Part shown: one piece after another, positions 1 to 9,447 of the stretch
Layout: each line of letters starts with the position of its first letter
How positions within the stretch are numbered: the stretch's first letter is position 1
Position numbers and translations under genes: made by a program
The notes under the pieces: generated by a model
Told to the model about the DNA's origin: nothing
Database searches by the model: none
What the model saw: the letters and a program-made list of their open reading frames with translations, nothing else
DNA from: Actinoplanes sp. SE50/110
GTDB lineage: Bacteria; Actinomycetota; Actinomycetes; Mycobacteriales; Micromonosporaceae
Direction of reading: 5' to 3'
Length of the DNA stretch: 64,000 nt
NCBI RefSeq assembly: GCF_900119315.1
Contig: NZ_LT827010.1
Span: 8,426,001-8,490,000 of the forward strand

Positions 1-3000
1 GGGGCGGACGGTGACCTGCTCGCGAACATAGTGGAAACCGGCCCGGACCCGGGTGATCGGCACCCCGGCAAGGGTGGCCCAGGCGATCCGGTACGCGGAA
101 AGCTGCACCGCGGCGGCCTCGGCCTCGGCTCCGGTGGGGCGGCGGCCGGTCTTCCAGTCGATCACGTCGAAGCGGTCCCCCGGGTCGGCGAAGACCGCGT
201 CCATCCGGCCGCGGATGACCACGCCGCCGATCGTGGTGGCGAACGGGACCTCGACGTCGATCGGGGTGCGGTCCGCCCACTCGCCGGTCAGGAACGCCTC
301 CTGCAGCTCGGCCAGTTCCTCGTCGCCGGCGGCCTGGTCGTCGGCGGCGCCGGGCAGCTCGTCGATGTCGATCAGCCGGGCCGCGCCGAAACGCTGCTCC
401 AGCCAGACGTGGAAGGCGGTGCCGCGCCGCGCGTGCGGCGCCGGGCGCTGCGGGAGCGGACGGCGCAGCGACCGGGCCAGCGACTGCGGATCGCGGCGCA
501 GCACGACCAGCTGCGAGACGGAGAGGTGCGGGGGCAGCGCCACCTCGATCGGGCCGCCGTGGCGGGTGCGTTCGTCGCGTTCGGCGAGCAGCAGTCTCGC
601 CTCGTTGCGCCAGCGGGCGATGTCCGGGTCGGCCGCGGCGGCCACCCGGTCCGCGGCGGCCGCCGCGGCAAGCAGGCCCGCCCGATCGCGCGACGCGGAA
701 ACCGTGCCGGACCCATCGGCAGCCTGGAAAGCGGCCGCCGAAGGTGCCGAGGAGACCGCAGGCACGCCGGCTTCGGGTGAGCCGGCCGGCCCGACCGAGC
801 CCGGCCCGTCACCGGACGCCAGAGACTCCGCGGATCCGGCCGGCACAGCGGAGCCGGGAGGCACAGCGGAGCCGGGAGGCACAGCGGAGCCGGGAGGCAC
901 AGCGGAGCCGGGAGGCACGGCGGGAGGCTCGTGGCGTACCGCCAATTGATGATCTTGGGAGGAGCGGACCGGGAGCGAACCCGGGCCGGCGATGCCCACC
1001 AGATCGGCCGCGAGGCCGGCCCGCGCCGCCACCTCCGGATTCTCCGTGGCCAGGTCGGCGAAGGCGGCCGCGGCCGAAGCGTCCGGGTCGGCGATCATGC
1101 GCCGGATCAGGTCGGCGGCCGCGGCCATCGCCGGCCGGCGCACCCCCAGCGGATCCGCCGGCCATTCCGCGGTCGCCACCACCTCCTCGCTCGGGTTCGT
1201 CTCCCCGGGCGCCGGCTCAGGCGCCCATTCGGCGATCACCCCGGCGCCGTCCGCGCAGGTCGCACGCACCTCGTCGAGGAAGACCGACGGCCCGCGGGGA
1301 CGTTTCACCCCGTCGCCCCACCAGTAGCCGGAGCAGAGCAGCAGGCGGCGCGGCCGGGTCACCGCGACGTACGCCAGGCGGCGTTCCTCCCGCTCGTCGT
1401 GTTCCCGCCAGGACCGGGCGAACCCGCCGAGCGCGTTGTTCACGTCCTTCTGCTCGACCGCCTCCTCCAGGTCCAGCTCGGGCAGCCCGGACGCGTCGCC
1501 GCGCAGCGGGAACGGCAGCACACCGATGCCGCCGAGGTAGTGGTCGGAGGCGCGGACCAGGCCCGGCCAGACGCCCTTGCACAGGCCGGCGACCGAGACG
1601 ACGTCCCATTCCAGGCCTTTCGCGGCGTGCGCGGTGAGGATCTGGACGGCGCCCTCGACGACGTCGACCTGGCCGGGTTCGAGGCCGCGCTCCTCCTCCT
1701 CGGCGGCGGCCAGGAAGGCCAGGAAGCCGGTGAGTGTGCCGGCCTCGTTCTCGTTCACATACCGGGTGGCGGCTTCGCCGAGCGCGTCCAGATGCGCCCG
1801 GGCCAGACCGGCGTCCCCGGCCGCCCAGCCGCGGACGGCGACCTCCACGTCCAGCCCGGATGTCCGCTCGATGTCGGCGAGCAGATCGGGCAGCGGCTGG
1901 TCGAGGCGCTGCCGCAGGGCGGACAGCTCCCGGCTGAACGCGGCCAGCCGCAGGAAGCCCTCGGTCGAATACTGGTGCGGGGTGCCCAGGTCGGCCATCG
2001 CCTCGATCAGGGTGGCGTCGTCGAGCCGGTCGGCCAGCACCCCCTCCGGCTCATCGACCGGCGTCCGCGCCGCCGCGATCGCCCGGGACCGCCGGTGCAG
2101 GGCGACCAGGTCGCGCGGGCCGATCCGCCAGCGGGCGCCGGTCAGCAGCCGCAGCAGCGACGCGCCGTCGGTCGGGTCGGCCAGCACCCGCAGCGTGCAC
2201 ACCACGTCGCGGACCTCGGGCGTGTCCAGCAGCCCGCCCAGCCCGACCACCTCGACCGGCAGGCCGCGCGCCCGCAGCTCCTCCTCCAGCACCGGAATCT
2301 GGCTGCGCACCCGGACCAGCACCGCACTGGTCGGGCGGCGCTCCAGCGGAATCTCCTCCGGCAACGCCTTCGGCATGCCGGCGGCGATCCGCCAGGCGGT
2401 CAGCATCTGGTCCGCGATCCACGAGGCCTCTCGGGCGTACGTCGGTAGCAGCGCACAGGTGACCGTCCGGCCCCCGACCGCCTCGGCGACCCGCTCCGCC
2501 GGCTGCAACACGCCCACCTGGGCCCGCAGCGGGGCCGACAGGGTGTTCGCCACCCGCAGGATCTCCGGGCGGTTCCGCCAGCTGCGGGTCAGGCTGTGCA
2601 CCCAGGCGGGGTGGCCGCCGGAGTCCGGGAACTCGGTCGGAAAGCGTTCCAGGGTGCCGGCCGAGGCGCCCCGCCAGCCGTAGATGGACTGGCACGGGTC
2701 ACCGACCGCGGTCACCGGATGCCCGCCGCCGAACAGGTTGTTCAGCATCACCACCTGGGCATGGCTGGTGTCCTGGTATTCGTCGAGCAGGACGACCCGG
2801 TACCGCCCGCGTTCGATCTCGCCGACCTCCGGATGGTCGCGGGCGACGATCGCGGCCCGGGACATCTGGTCGCCGAAGTCCATCGCCTCCAGGTCCAGCT
2901 TGCGCTGCTCGTAGAGGCGCACCAGGGGCAGCAGGGTGAGCCGGTGCTGCTGACGCCGCAGCACCTCGGACACGTCCTTGTACATCCGCCCGGGGAAGGA

Positions 3001-3600
3001 TTGCAGCTCGGCGAAGAACCGGCCGGTCCACGCGGCCAGGTCGTCCGGGGAGCGCAGATGCTCGGCCAGCTCGGCGGAGAGCGACAGCACGTCGTCGGTG
3101 ACCGTGCCGGGGGCGCGGTTCAGCCCGGTCATCTCCCCGGTGTACGCCCGGACCAGCGAGTCGACGATCTGCCAGCGGGCCGCCTCGGTGAGCAGCCGGG
3201 CGGACGGCTCGAACCCGCCGCGCAGACCGTGCTCGGTGACGATCCGGGCGGCGTACGAGTGATAGGTGGAGATGGTCGCCTCGCCGGCGAACCCGTCGTC
3301 CCGCCCGATCCGCCGGATCAGCTGGCCGAGCCGGGTGCGGACCCGGTGCGCCAGCTCGCCGGCCGCCTTGCGGGTGAAGGTCAGGCCGAGGATCTCGCCG
3401 GGATGCACGTAGCCGTTCGCGACCAGCCAGACCACCCGGGACGCCATCGTCTCCGTCTTGCCCGAGCCGGCGCCGGCCACCACCAGCAGTGGCTTCATCG
3501 GGTACGCGACGATCGAGGTCTGTTCCGGGGTGGGCGGCGGCAGCCGGAGCAGGCCGGCCAGGTCGGCCGGGGTGAAGCGGGGGCCGGCGGCGGCTCTCAC
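1..3600 (-). CDS. adnB: AdnB-like UvrD-family helicase-nuclease (3' end off window)
   Basis: Second subunit of an AdnAB-type DNA end-resection motor. It starts at a GTG that overlaps the adnA stop (GTGA). I read about 1200 codons before the window edge. Residues ~35-50 carry Walker A (AGAGSGKTET), followed by the superfamily 1 motifs LTFTRKAAGE, DEYQDTS, GDPCQSIYGWRGA and, further on, LTAHAAKGLEWD and AYVAVTRPRR. Near the window edge is a RecB-type nuclease core (GRMDAV then VIDWKTG), so only the last residues are missing. Between helicase and nuclease lies an Ala/Pro/Ser linker with four exact copies of the hexapeptide VPPGSA. In mycobacteria adnA precedes adnB in the same order, which supports the assignment over UvrD or PcrA. 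The pair should act on double-strand breaks in the cytoplasm. Confidence 0.9.
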   Translation of the reverse strand, partial: MRAAAGPRFTPADLAGLLRLPPPTPEQTSIVAYPMKPLLVVAGAGSGKTETMASRVVWLVANGYVHPGEILGLTFTRKAAGELAHRVRTRLGQLIRRIGRDDGFAGEATISTYHSYAARIVTEHGLRGGFEPSARLLTEAARWQIVDSLVRAYTGEMTGLNRAPGTVTDDVLSLSAELAEHLRSPDDLAAWTGRFFAELQSFPGRMYKDVSEVLRRQQHRLTLLPLVRLYEQRKLDLEAMDFGDQMSRAAIVARDHPEVGEIERGRYRVVLLDEYQDTSHAQVVMLNNLFGGGHPVTAVGDPCQSIYGWRGASAGTLERFPTEFPDSGGHPAWVHSLTRSWRNRPEILRVANTLSAPLRAQVGVLQPAERVAEAVGGRTVTCALLPTYAREASWIADQMLTAWRIAAGMPKALPEEIPLERRPTSAVLVRVRSQIPVLEEELRARGLPVEVVGLGGLLDTPEVRDVVCTLRVLADPTDGASLLRLLTGARWRIGPRDLVALHRRSRAIAAARTPVDEPEGVLADRLDDATLIEAMADLGTPHQYSTEGFLRLAAFSRELSALRQRLDQPLPDLLADIERTSGLDVEVAVRGWAAGDAGLARAHLDALGEAATRYVNENEAGTLTGFLAFLAAAEEEERGLEPGQVDVVEGAVQILTAHAAKGLEWDVVSVAGLCKGVWPGLVRASDHYLGGIGVLPFPLRGDASGLPELDLEEAVEQKDVNNALGGFARSWREHDEREERRLAYVAVTRPRRLLLCSGYWWGDGVKRPRGPSVFLDEVRATCADGAGVIAEWAPEPAPGETNPSEEVVATAEWPADPLGVRRPAMAAAADLIRRMIADPDASAAAAFADLATENPEVAARAGLAADLVGIAGPGSLPVRSSQDHQLAVRHEPPAVPPGSAVPPGSAVPPGSAVPPGSAVPAGSAESLASGDGPGSVGPAGSPEAGVPAVSSAPSAAAFQAADGSGTVSASRDRAGLLAAAAAADRVAAAADPDIARWRNEARLLLAERDERTRHGGPIEVALPPHLSVSQLVVLRRDPQSLARSLRRPLPQRPAPHARRGTAFHVWLEQRFGAARLIDIDELPGAADDQAAGDEELAELQEAFLTGEWADRTPIDVEVPFATTIGGVVIRGRMDAVFADPGDRFDVIDWKTGRRPTGAEAEAAAVQLSAYRIAWATLAGVPITRVRAGFHYVREQVTVRP
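843..914. repeat. 18-bp tandem repeat inside adnB
   Basis: Four identical consecutive 18-bp units (plus-strand unit gcacagcggagccgggag). In the adnB frame each encodes VPPGSA. The unit length is a multiple of three, so copy-number change would keep the frame. Confidence 0.9.
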
Positions 3601-6600
3601 GACTGATCCTTCGGTGGCTCCACGACCTGGCGACCCTTCCCGGAGACCGGGCAGCTGGTGCGCACCGGGCAGACCCGGCAGCGGCTGTTCGCCACCGCCG
3701 AGAACGTGGCAGCGGCCATCGTGTCCGCGGTGCGGCGCACCATCTGGTACGCCCACTGCGGGTCGGTGGCCTCGGTGATCGGCACCTGCATCTGCTCCCG
3801 GGCATCCTTGCCCGGGCCGAGCTGGACCAGGGCGGCGCCCCCGCTGTCGGTGCCGTAGTCGGCGAACGCGCCCGCGTCCACCGCCGCCTGATAGCCGGCC
3901 AGCTGCGGGTTCTCCGCCACGTCGGCGGAGAGCGCGGTGGACTTGCCGGTCTTCAGGTCGATCACCACGAGCCGGCCCGCCTCGTCGATCTCCAGCCGGT
4001 CGACCCGGCCGGTGAGCTGCACCGGACGGCGCTCGTCGGCCAGCCGCACGGTGAACTCGTGCTCGATCGCCAGCAGCCGGCGCGGGTTCGCGGCCAGCCA
4101 GCGCAGCAGTTTGTCCACCATGGCCTCGGCGCGTTCCTGCTCCGGGCCGGCCATCCAGCGGGCGGCCAGCTCGATCGAGTCGAACCGGGCCGACACGTAC
4201 TCGACCAGCCTCTCCCGGTCGGCGTGCGCGTCCTCGGCCAGCATCGCGGCGGCGTGCACCAGGTTGCCGATGCCCTGCGCCGGACCGGCCGGGGGCGCGC
4301 CGCCGTGGCGTTCCAGCAGCCAGCGCAGGCTGCAGCGGAGTGCGCTCTCCATCGCCGACGGGGTGACCTTGACCGGCTCGCCGTCGTCGACCAGCGGCCG
4401 GTCGTCGGAGAGCGGTCGCAGGCCCCACCACTCGTCGGGATGGGCACCGGGCACGCCGGCGGCCGCGAGGCGGGCCAGCTCGGCCGCCGCTGCGCGCCGG
4501 CGGCTGGGCGTCTCTCCAGAAGCGACCACGACCGTACGCAGTTCCGCTACGAGCGCCGCGAGCGTGAGCGCCCGGGGTGCCCGCCCGACCGCCAGCTCGC
4601 CCTCACCGTCACCGTCCTGCCCCGCCGCACCGTCCTGCCCCGCCGCACCGTCACCGTCCTGCCCCGCCGCACCGTCCTGCCCCGCCGCACCGTCACCGTC
4701 CTGCCCCGCCGCACCGTCCTGCCCCGCCGCACCGTCACCGTCCTGCCCCGCCGAACCGTCCTGGCCGGCTTCGCCGCCCGGCGCCGCTGCGTGCTGCTGC
4801 GCCGCATCGCCGTCCCGCGCCGCACCGCTCTCCCCCGCACCACCATCCCGGGCGGCACCACCGTCCCCTGCCGTACCAACATCCCGCGTGGCACCGCCGT
4901 CCCGGGCCGCACCACCGTCCCGCATCGCGTTGCGGTCGTCGCCGTCAGCCCCGTTGCTCTCGCCCGGCACGGTGTCCGGATCCGGCGGGAAGTCGTCGTC
5001 GGCCGGCCCGGGATCGTCGGGGTCGGTCGGCTCGGGAGGCAGCGGCGGCCCCGGATCGTCCGGGTTCGTCGATCCGGGCGGCAGCGGCGGGCCGGCTCCG
5101 GGGTCGCCCGGGCGCGGCCCCGGAGCCGCCAGCTCGGTCAGGAAGCGGCTCGGCTGCTCCTCGATCGCCGCGCCCCCGCTGCTCGCCGAGGCCACCGCGG
5201 TGACCACCAGCCGGCGGCGGGCCCGGGTGGCCGCCACGTAGAACAGGCGGCGCTCCTCGTCGAGCAGGGCGGAGGTCTGCGCCACGATCGCCTCCGAACC
5301 GGTCGCGGGCCGGCCGGCGGCCGCGTCGACCAGACGCTCCGAACCGAGCAGGCTGCCTCGCAGCCGCAGGTCGGGCCAGATGCCCTCCTGCACGCCGGCG
5401 ATCACCACGACGTCCCACTCCAGGCCTTTCGCCGCGTGCGCGGTGAGCAGCCGGACGGCGTCACCCCGATCGGCGCTGGGCGCGATGGTGTCGGCCGGCA
5501 GATCCTGGCCGAGCACATGCTCCAGGAAGACGCCGACACCGGCGCCGGGCAGCCGGTCGACGAACCGGGCGGCCGCGTCGAAGAGCACCACCATGGCGTC
5601 GAGGTCACGGTCGGCGGCCTCGGCACGCCACTGTCGGGCCCGGCCGGACTGCGCGGCGTCCGAGGGGCGGCGGTTGCCGGTGCTCATCGCGTACCACCGG
5701 TCGGCCAGGCCGCTGGCCCGCCACACCGTCCACAGCACGTCCTCGGCCGAGGCGGCCGGCGCGGCGGCGGCCGTGCGGGCCACGGTCAGCAGCCGGGCGA
5801 TGGTCTGTGCCGGGCGGGCCCAGCGGCGTTCCACCAGGTCGAGACCGGCGGGGTCGCGCACCGCGTCGACCAGCAACTCTCCGGAGGGCCGCCGATCCCC
5901 GGCGGCCAGCGCGAGCGCCCGCAGCCCCTGCCGCAGCCGCCGCTCGGCGAGCGGGTCGGCCCCGCCCAGCGGCGAGTGCAGCAGCGCGACCGCCGCTTCC
6001 TCGTCGAGCCGCTCCGGATCCAGCGCGCACCGCAGCAACAGCAGGAACGGCGCCACCGCGGGCTGCAGGTGCAGCGGCAGATCCTCGGCATGGATCACGG
6101 TCGGCACCCCGGACGCGGCCAGCGCCCGCTGCACCGACGGCTGCTGCAGGGTCGCCGACCGCATCAGCACGGCCATCCGCGACCAGGGCACCCCGTAGAG
6201 CAGATGCGCCTCCCGCAGCGCGTGCGCGATGAACGCGGTCTCCGCCGCCGGCGACCGGAACGTCCGCACCACCGCCCCGGCCACCGGCCCGTCCGCCGAG
6301 ATCCCCGCCTCGGGAACCGGGCCCGGCCCCGCGGCCGGCACCCGGGCGGCCGGGACCCCGTCGACCGGAGCAGAGCCGGCCGCGGCCGGCTCCGAGGCCG
6401 CCGGGACAGGCCCCGACACCGAGCCGGAACCAACCGCCGCCGACTCAGAGACCGCCACAACAGGCCCCGACACCGCGCCGGAACCAACCGCCGCCGAGTC
6501 GGAGGCCGCCACGACGGGACCCGGGGCGGCGGAGCCGGAGACCGGGGCCGGGGCCGCAGAGCCGGAGACCGGGGCCGGGGCGGCCGGAGGCGGTGGGAAC

Positions 6601-7688
6601 ATCGGCCGGTGGGCGATCGGCCCGCGCATCCGCCGGGCCACCCCGGACGTCGCGCTGAGCAGGGCCGGCGCCGCCCGATAGTTGGTGTGCAGGGCGACCG
6701 TCGGGGCCGGTGAGCCGTCCGGCCCGCGGAAACGGTCGGGGAAGTGTGCCACCACCTCGGGGTCGGCGCCGCGGAAGCCGAAGATGGACGAGTCCGGGTC
6801 GGCGAAGGCGACCAGGGGTTTGCCGCCGCCGGCGACCTGGGCGAGCAGGTCGATCTGGGCCGGGTCGGTTTCGGCGAGCTCGTCGACGAAGACGTGGGCG
6901 AGGCGGCGGCGCTCGGCGGCCAGCAGGTCGGGCTCGTCGGTGAGCAGGCCGGAGGCGGCGCGGACGAGCTCGGCCGGGTCGTAGGCGACCGAGCCCCGGG
7001 TGGTGGCGTCGCGCAGGGAGAGGACCTCGACATATTCCCGGAGGAAGCGGGCGGCGGCCGACCAGTCGTCGCGGCCGAGCCGGGTGGCGTAGCCGGCCAG
7101 CTCCAGTGGGCCGAGGCCGCGCTCGGCGGCGCGCTGCATCAGGTCGCGCAGCTGCTGGGCGAAGGCCCGGGTGGGCAGGGCCGGGCGCAGCGACTCGGGC
7201 CAGCCGATGGTGTCGGCGGCGTCCTCGTCCTCGACGACGGCCAGCAGCTCGCGGATGATCAGATCCTGCTCGGGACCGGTGAGCAGGCGCGGGGCCGGCT
7301 CGCCGCGCTCGGCGGCGGCCCGGCGCAGGAGGCCGAACGCGTAGGCGTGGAAGGTGCGGACCAGCGGCTCGTGGACGATGCGGCCGGGCACGTCGGCGAC
7401 CCGGGCCTCGATCCGGTCGCGCAGCGTGGCGGCGCCGCGGCGGCCGAAGGTCAGCACCAGGATCCGCTCCGGGTCGACGCCCTCGGCGATGCGGGCGGCG
7501 ACCGCCTCGACCAGCGCGGTGGTCTTGCCGGTGCCGGGGCCGCCGACGACCAGCAGCGGACCGCGGGTGTGCGCGGCCACCCGGGTCTGGACCGGGTCGG
7601 CGCGCAGCTCGGGCGCGGCCGGGCGGGGACGCCGGACCAGGCGGTAGTCGGGCCGGCGCACCGGGGAATGGGGGGCCGGCGTGCTCAC
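3597..7688 (-). CDS. adnA: AdnA-like helicase-nuclease with expanded linkers
   Basis: First subunit of the AdnAB-type helicase-nuclease, 1363 aa from a GTG start; mycobacterial AdnA is about 1050 aa. Walker A is GPGTGKTT (residues ~50-57), Walker B is VFVDELAETD, and a helicase motif reads LTAHAAKGLEWD. The C-terminal nuclease has GRVDRLE and VIDLKTGK. A first cysteine (LRCSLRW) plus the C-terminal CRVCPVRTSC pattern matches the four-cysteine Fe-S clasp of AddB/AdnA nucleases. The extra length is low-complexity: an Ala/Pro/Ser/Val linker around residues 370-470, and a Pro/Asp- then Gly/Asp/Gln-rich linker before the nuclease, both made of tandem repeats. The stop overlaps the adnB start by 4 bp. 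Confidence 0.92.
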   Translation of the reverse strand: MSTPAPHSPVRRPDYRLVRRPRPAAPELRADPVQTRVAAHTRGPLLVVGGPGTGKTTALVEAVAARIAEGVDPERILVLTFGRRGAATLRDRIEARVADVPGRIVHEPLVRTFHAYAFGLLRRAAAERGEPAPRLLTGPEQDLIIRELLAVVEDEDAADTIGWPESLRPALPTRAFAQQLRDLMQRAAERGLGPLELAGYATRLGRDDWSAAARFLREYVEVLSLRDATTRGSVAYDPAELVRAASGLLTDEPDLLAAERRRLAHVFVDELAETDPAQIDLLAQVAGGGKPLVAFADPDSSIFGFRGADPEVVAHFPDRFRGPDGSPAPTVALHTNYRAAPALLSATSGVARRMRGPIAHRPMFPPPPAAPAPVSGSAAPAPVSGSAAPGPVVAASDSAAVGSGAVSGPVVAVSESAAVGSGSVSGPVPAASEPAAAGSAPVDGVPAARVPAAGPGPVPEAGISADGPVAGAVVRTFRSPAAETAFIAHALREAHLLYGVPWSRMAVLMRSATLQQPSVQRALAASGVPTVIHAEDLPLHLQPAVAPFLLLLRCALDPERLDEEAAVALLHSPLGGADPLAERRLRQGLRALALAAGDRRPSGELLVDAVRDPAGLDLVERRWARPAQTIARLLTVARTAAAAPAASAEDVLWTVWRASGLADRWYAMSTGNRRPSDAAQSGRARQWRAEAADRDLDAMVVLFDAAARFVDRLPGAGVGVFLEHVLGQDLPADTIAPSADRGDAVRLLTAHAAKGLEWDVVVIAGVQEGIWPDLRLRGSLLGSERLVDAAAGRPATGSEAIVAQTSALLDEERRLFYVAATRARRRLVVTAVASASSGGAAIEEQPSRFLTELAAPGPRPGDPGAGPPLPPGSTNPDDPGPPLPPEPTDPDDPGPADDDFPPDPDTVPGESNGADGDDRNAMRDGGAARDGGATRDVGTAGDGGAARDGGAGESGAARDGDAAQQHAAAPGGEAGQDGSAGQDGDGAAGQDGAAGQDGDGAAGQDGAAGQDGDGAAGQDGAAGQDGDGEGELAVGRAPRALTLAALVAELRTVVVASGETPSRRRAAAAELARLAAAGVPGAHPDEWWGLRPLSDDRPLVDDGEPVKVTPSAMESALRCSLRWLLERHGGAPPAGPAQGIGNLVHAAAMLAEDAHADRERLVEYVSARFDSIELAARWMAGPEQERAEAMVDKLLRWLAANPRRLLAIEHEFTVRLADERRPVQLTGRVDRLEIDEAGRLVVIDLKTGKSTALSADVAENPQLAGYQAAVDAGAFADYGTDSGGAALVQLGPGKDAREQMQVPITEATDPQWAYQMVRRTADTMAAATFSAVANSRCRVCPVRTSCPVSGKGRQVVEPPKDQS
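4605..4765. repeat. 42-bp tandem repeat inside adnA
   Basis: About three and a half copies of a 42-bp unit, itself built from 18+18+6 bp sub-units. In the adnA frame each unit encodes the 14-residue block AAGQDGAAGQDGDG. It sits in the linker before the nuclease domain. Confidence 0.85.
6406..6590. repeat. 54-bp and 27-bp tandem repeats inside adnA
   Basis: Two diverged 54-bp units (from 6406 and 6460) encode an 18-residue block of the form VVAxSxSAAVGSGxVSGP. Directly beside them are two 27-bp units encoding PVSGSAAPx. Both lie in a linker within the helicase part of adnA. Confidence 0.8.
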
Positions 7689-7742
7689 GGCATCTATGAG
7701 AGCACGCCGGTACGACGTTTCCGGGAGCCCGGGTAAGCGCCG

Positions 7743-8300
7743 TCACTCCGCGGGCGCCACCAGGAGGGTCTCGATGACGTCCAGCGCCTCCGGCACCGAC
7801 CGGGCGACCCGCACCGTCTCCATCGCCCCGGGCCGCACGAACCTGGTCGCGACCAACCCGGTCAGCCAGCCCAGCAGACCGTCGTAGAAGCCGTCCGGGT
7901 CGAGCACCACGATCGGCTTGCGGTGCACCCGCAGCGTCGCCGTCGTCCACACCTCGAACAGCTCGTCCAGCGTGCCCAGCCCGCCGGGCAGGGTGAGGAA
8001 CGCGTCCGACCGCTCGATCATCAGATTCTTCCGGGCACCCATGTCGTCGGTGACCAGCAGCTCGTCCGAGGCGGTGTCGGCCACCTCCCCGTCGACCAGG
8101 CACTGCGGGATGACGCCGAGGGTGTGCGCTCCGCCGGCCCGGGCGCCGTCGGCGACCGTGCCCATCATGCCGACCCGGCCGCCGCCGGAGACCAGGGTGT
8201 GCCCGCGCTCGCCGAGCGCCCGGCCGGTCTCGGCGGCCAGGTCGAGCCAGCGTTGTTCGACGGTGTCGGCGGAGCCGCAGAAGACACCGATCGCGGCCAT
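7743..8300 (-). CDS. LOG-family (TIGR00730) protein, short form
   Basis: 185-aa Rossmann-fold protein of the LOG family, several members of which release cytokinin bases from riboside 5'-monophosphates. The nucleotide-binding part reads SGGGRVGMMG and the family signature is LPGGLGTLDELFE; the preceding ARKNLMIERSDAF holds the expected arginine. The ATG overlaps the TGA of the upstream LOG gene by one base (TGATG), so the two are probably co-translated. Older annotations call this family lysine decarboxylase, but there is no PLP motif. Its physiological substrate here is unknown. Confidence 0.85.
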   Translation of the reverse strand: MAAIGVFCGSADTVEQRWLDLAAETGRALGERGHTLVSGGGRVGMMGTVADGARAGGAHTLGVIPQCLVDGEVADTASDELLVTDDMGARKNLMIERSDAFLTLPGGLGTLDELFEVWTTATLRVHRKPIVVLDPDGFYDGLLGWLTGLVATRFVRPGAMETVRVARSVPEALDVIETLLVAPAE

Positions 8301-9067
8301 CAGTCGGCTGCCTGGGCCGCACCGGCCGCCACGATGATCCGGACCGCCTCGGTGACGTCGTCGGTGACCTGGATCAGGCCCAGGTCGGCCTCGCTGATCT
8401 TGCCGTCGTCGAGCATCCGCCGCTTGATCCAGTCGAGCAGGCCGCTCCAGTAGTCGACGCCCATCAGGATCACCGGGAACCGGGTCACCTTGCGGGTCTG
8501 CACCAGGGTGATCGCCTCGAACAGCTCGTCCAGCGTGCCGAATCCGCCGGGCAGCACCACGAACGCCTGCGCGTACTTGACGAACATGGTCTTGCGGACG
8601 AAGAAGTAGCGGAAGTCGATGCCGATGTCGACCCAGTCGTTGAGCCCCTGTTCGAAGGGGAGTTCGATGCCGAGCCCGACGGACATTCCGCCGGCCTCGG
8701 TGGCGCCCCGGTTGGCGGCTTCCATCACGCCCGGCCCGCCGCCGGTGATCACCGCGTAGCCGGCCTCGGCGAGGGCCGCGCCGAGCCGGGTGGCCAGTTC
8801 GCACTCGGGGCTGTCCGGCCGGCTGCGGGCCGAGCCGAAGACGCTGACCGCGGGCGGCAGGTCGGCCAGCGTGTCGAAGCCCTCGACGAATTCCGACAGG
8901 ATGCGCAGCGCGCGCCAGGCGTCCTTGGTCTTCCACTCACCGCGATGGTGCGAGTCCAGCAGTTTCTCGTCGGCGGTGCTCGGTGGCACGGCGTCCCGAC
9001 GCAGCGTGACCGCACCTCGATGACGCTGCGGCGCGGCCGGTGGTCGCTCGTTGGTGCTCTCCGTCAT
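8300..9067 (-). CDS. LOG-family (TIGR00730) protein, long form
   Basis: 255-aa LOG-family protein with a ~70-residue N-terminal extension before the Rossmann core. Motifs are GGGPGVMEAANRGA and LPGGFGTLDELFE, with the conserved RKTMF stretch between them. I chose the ATG at 9067 because TACCTT lies exactly 6 bases upstream, a leaderless arrangement, and there is no Shine-Dalgarno. Mycobacteria have a LOG gene near dapE/dapD too, so the neighbourhood is conserved. It is the first gene of a two-gene unit with the short LOG gene. Confidence 0.87.
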   Translation of the reverse strand: MTESTNERPPAAPQRHRGAVTLRRDAVPPSTADEKLLDSHHRGEWKTKDAWRALRILSEFVEGFDTLADLPPAVSVFGSARSRPDSPECELATRLGAALAEAGYAVITGGGPGVMEAANRGATEAGGMSVGLGIELPFEQGLNDWVDIGIDFRYFFVRKTMFVKYAQAFVVLPGGFGTLDELFEAITLVQTRKVTRFPVILMGVDYWSGLLDWIKRRMLDDGKISEADLGLIQVTDDVTEAVRIIVAAGAAQAAD

Positions 9068-9264
9068 GCGTCCAAGGTAGTGCGGACGGCCAGTACCCGG
9101 TGAATAACGGGCTGCGTTTCGGCAAGAGGATTGCGACGCGGAGACCTTTTTGCCAGATTGAAGCAACGGACGGTAGCTCTGGTGCGTCTATACAGTTACC
9201 GAACCGCGTCCACACGGCAGGCACGGCGCCCGGAACAGGGTGTCCCGGCGAGAGGGCGGCCACC

Positions 9265-9447
9265 GTGACGAACCGATACGAGCGCCTCCGGATGCACCGT
9301 CGCATGCAGCGGCGGATCCAGCTGGTGGTGGAGCAACGCCGCATCGCCTTCGCGGCGCAGGCTGCCGATCCGGCCGCCGACCCGGAGGCCACCATGGAGA
9401 TCACGCTGCCTCAGCGGGCGATCGGCCGGGCCGTGATCAGCCACTAA
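9265..9447 (+). CDS. small basic hypothetical protein
   Basis: 60-aa reading frame from a GTG, with a purine-rich stretch (agaggg) about 8 bases upstream. The N-terminal half is strongly basic and rich in Arg and Gln (RMHRRMQRRIQL); the C-terminal half is neutral. There is no membrane segment or recognisable domain. Its TAA overlaps the dapE stop on the other strand, a compact convergent arrangement. I do not recognise a family. It could be a chance frame, although it does not mirror another gene. Confidence 0.45.
   Translation: MTNRYERLRMHRRMQRRIQLVVEQRRIAFAAQAADPAADPEATMEITLPQRAIGRAVISH

Noticed and set aside
4059..6713. A long plus-strand open frame across adnA
   Set aside because: The translation is His/Arg/Pro-rich and repeats mirror the adnA linkers; AdnA has intact conserved motifs on the other strand.
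7743..8300. Short LOG protein as lysine decarboxylase
   Set aside because: The name is a legacy annotation; there is no PLP-binding motif and the PGGxGT signature is that of LOG phosphoribohydrolases.
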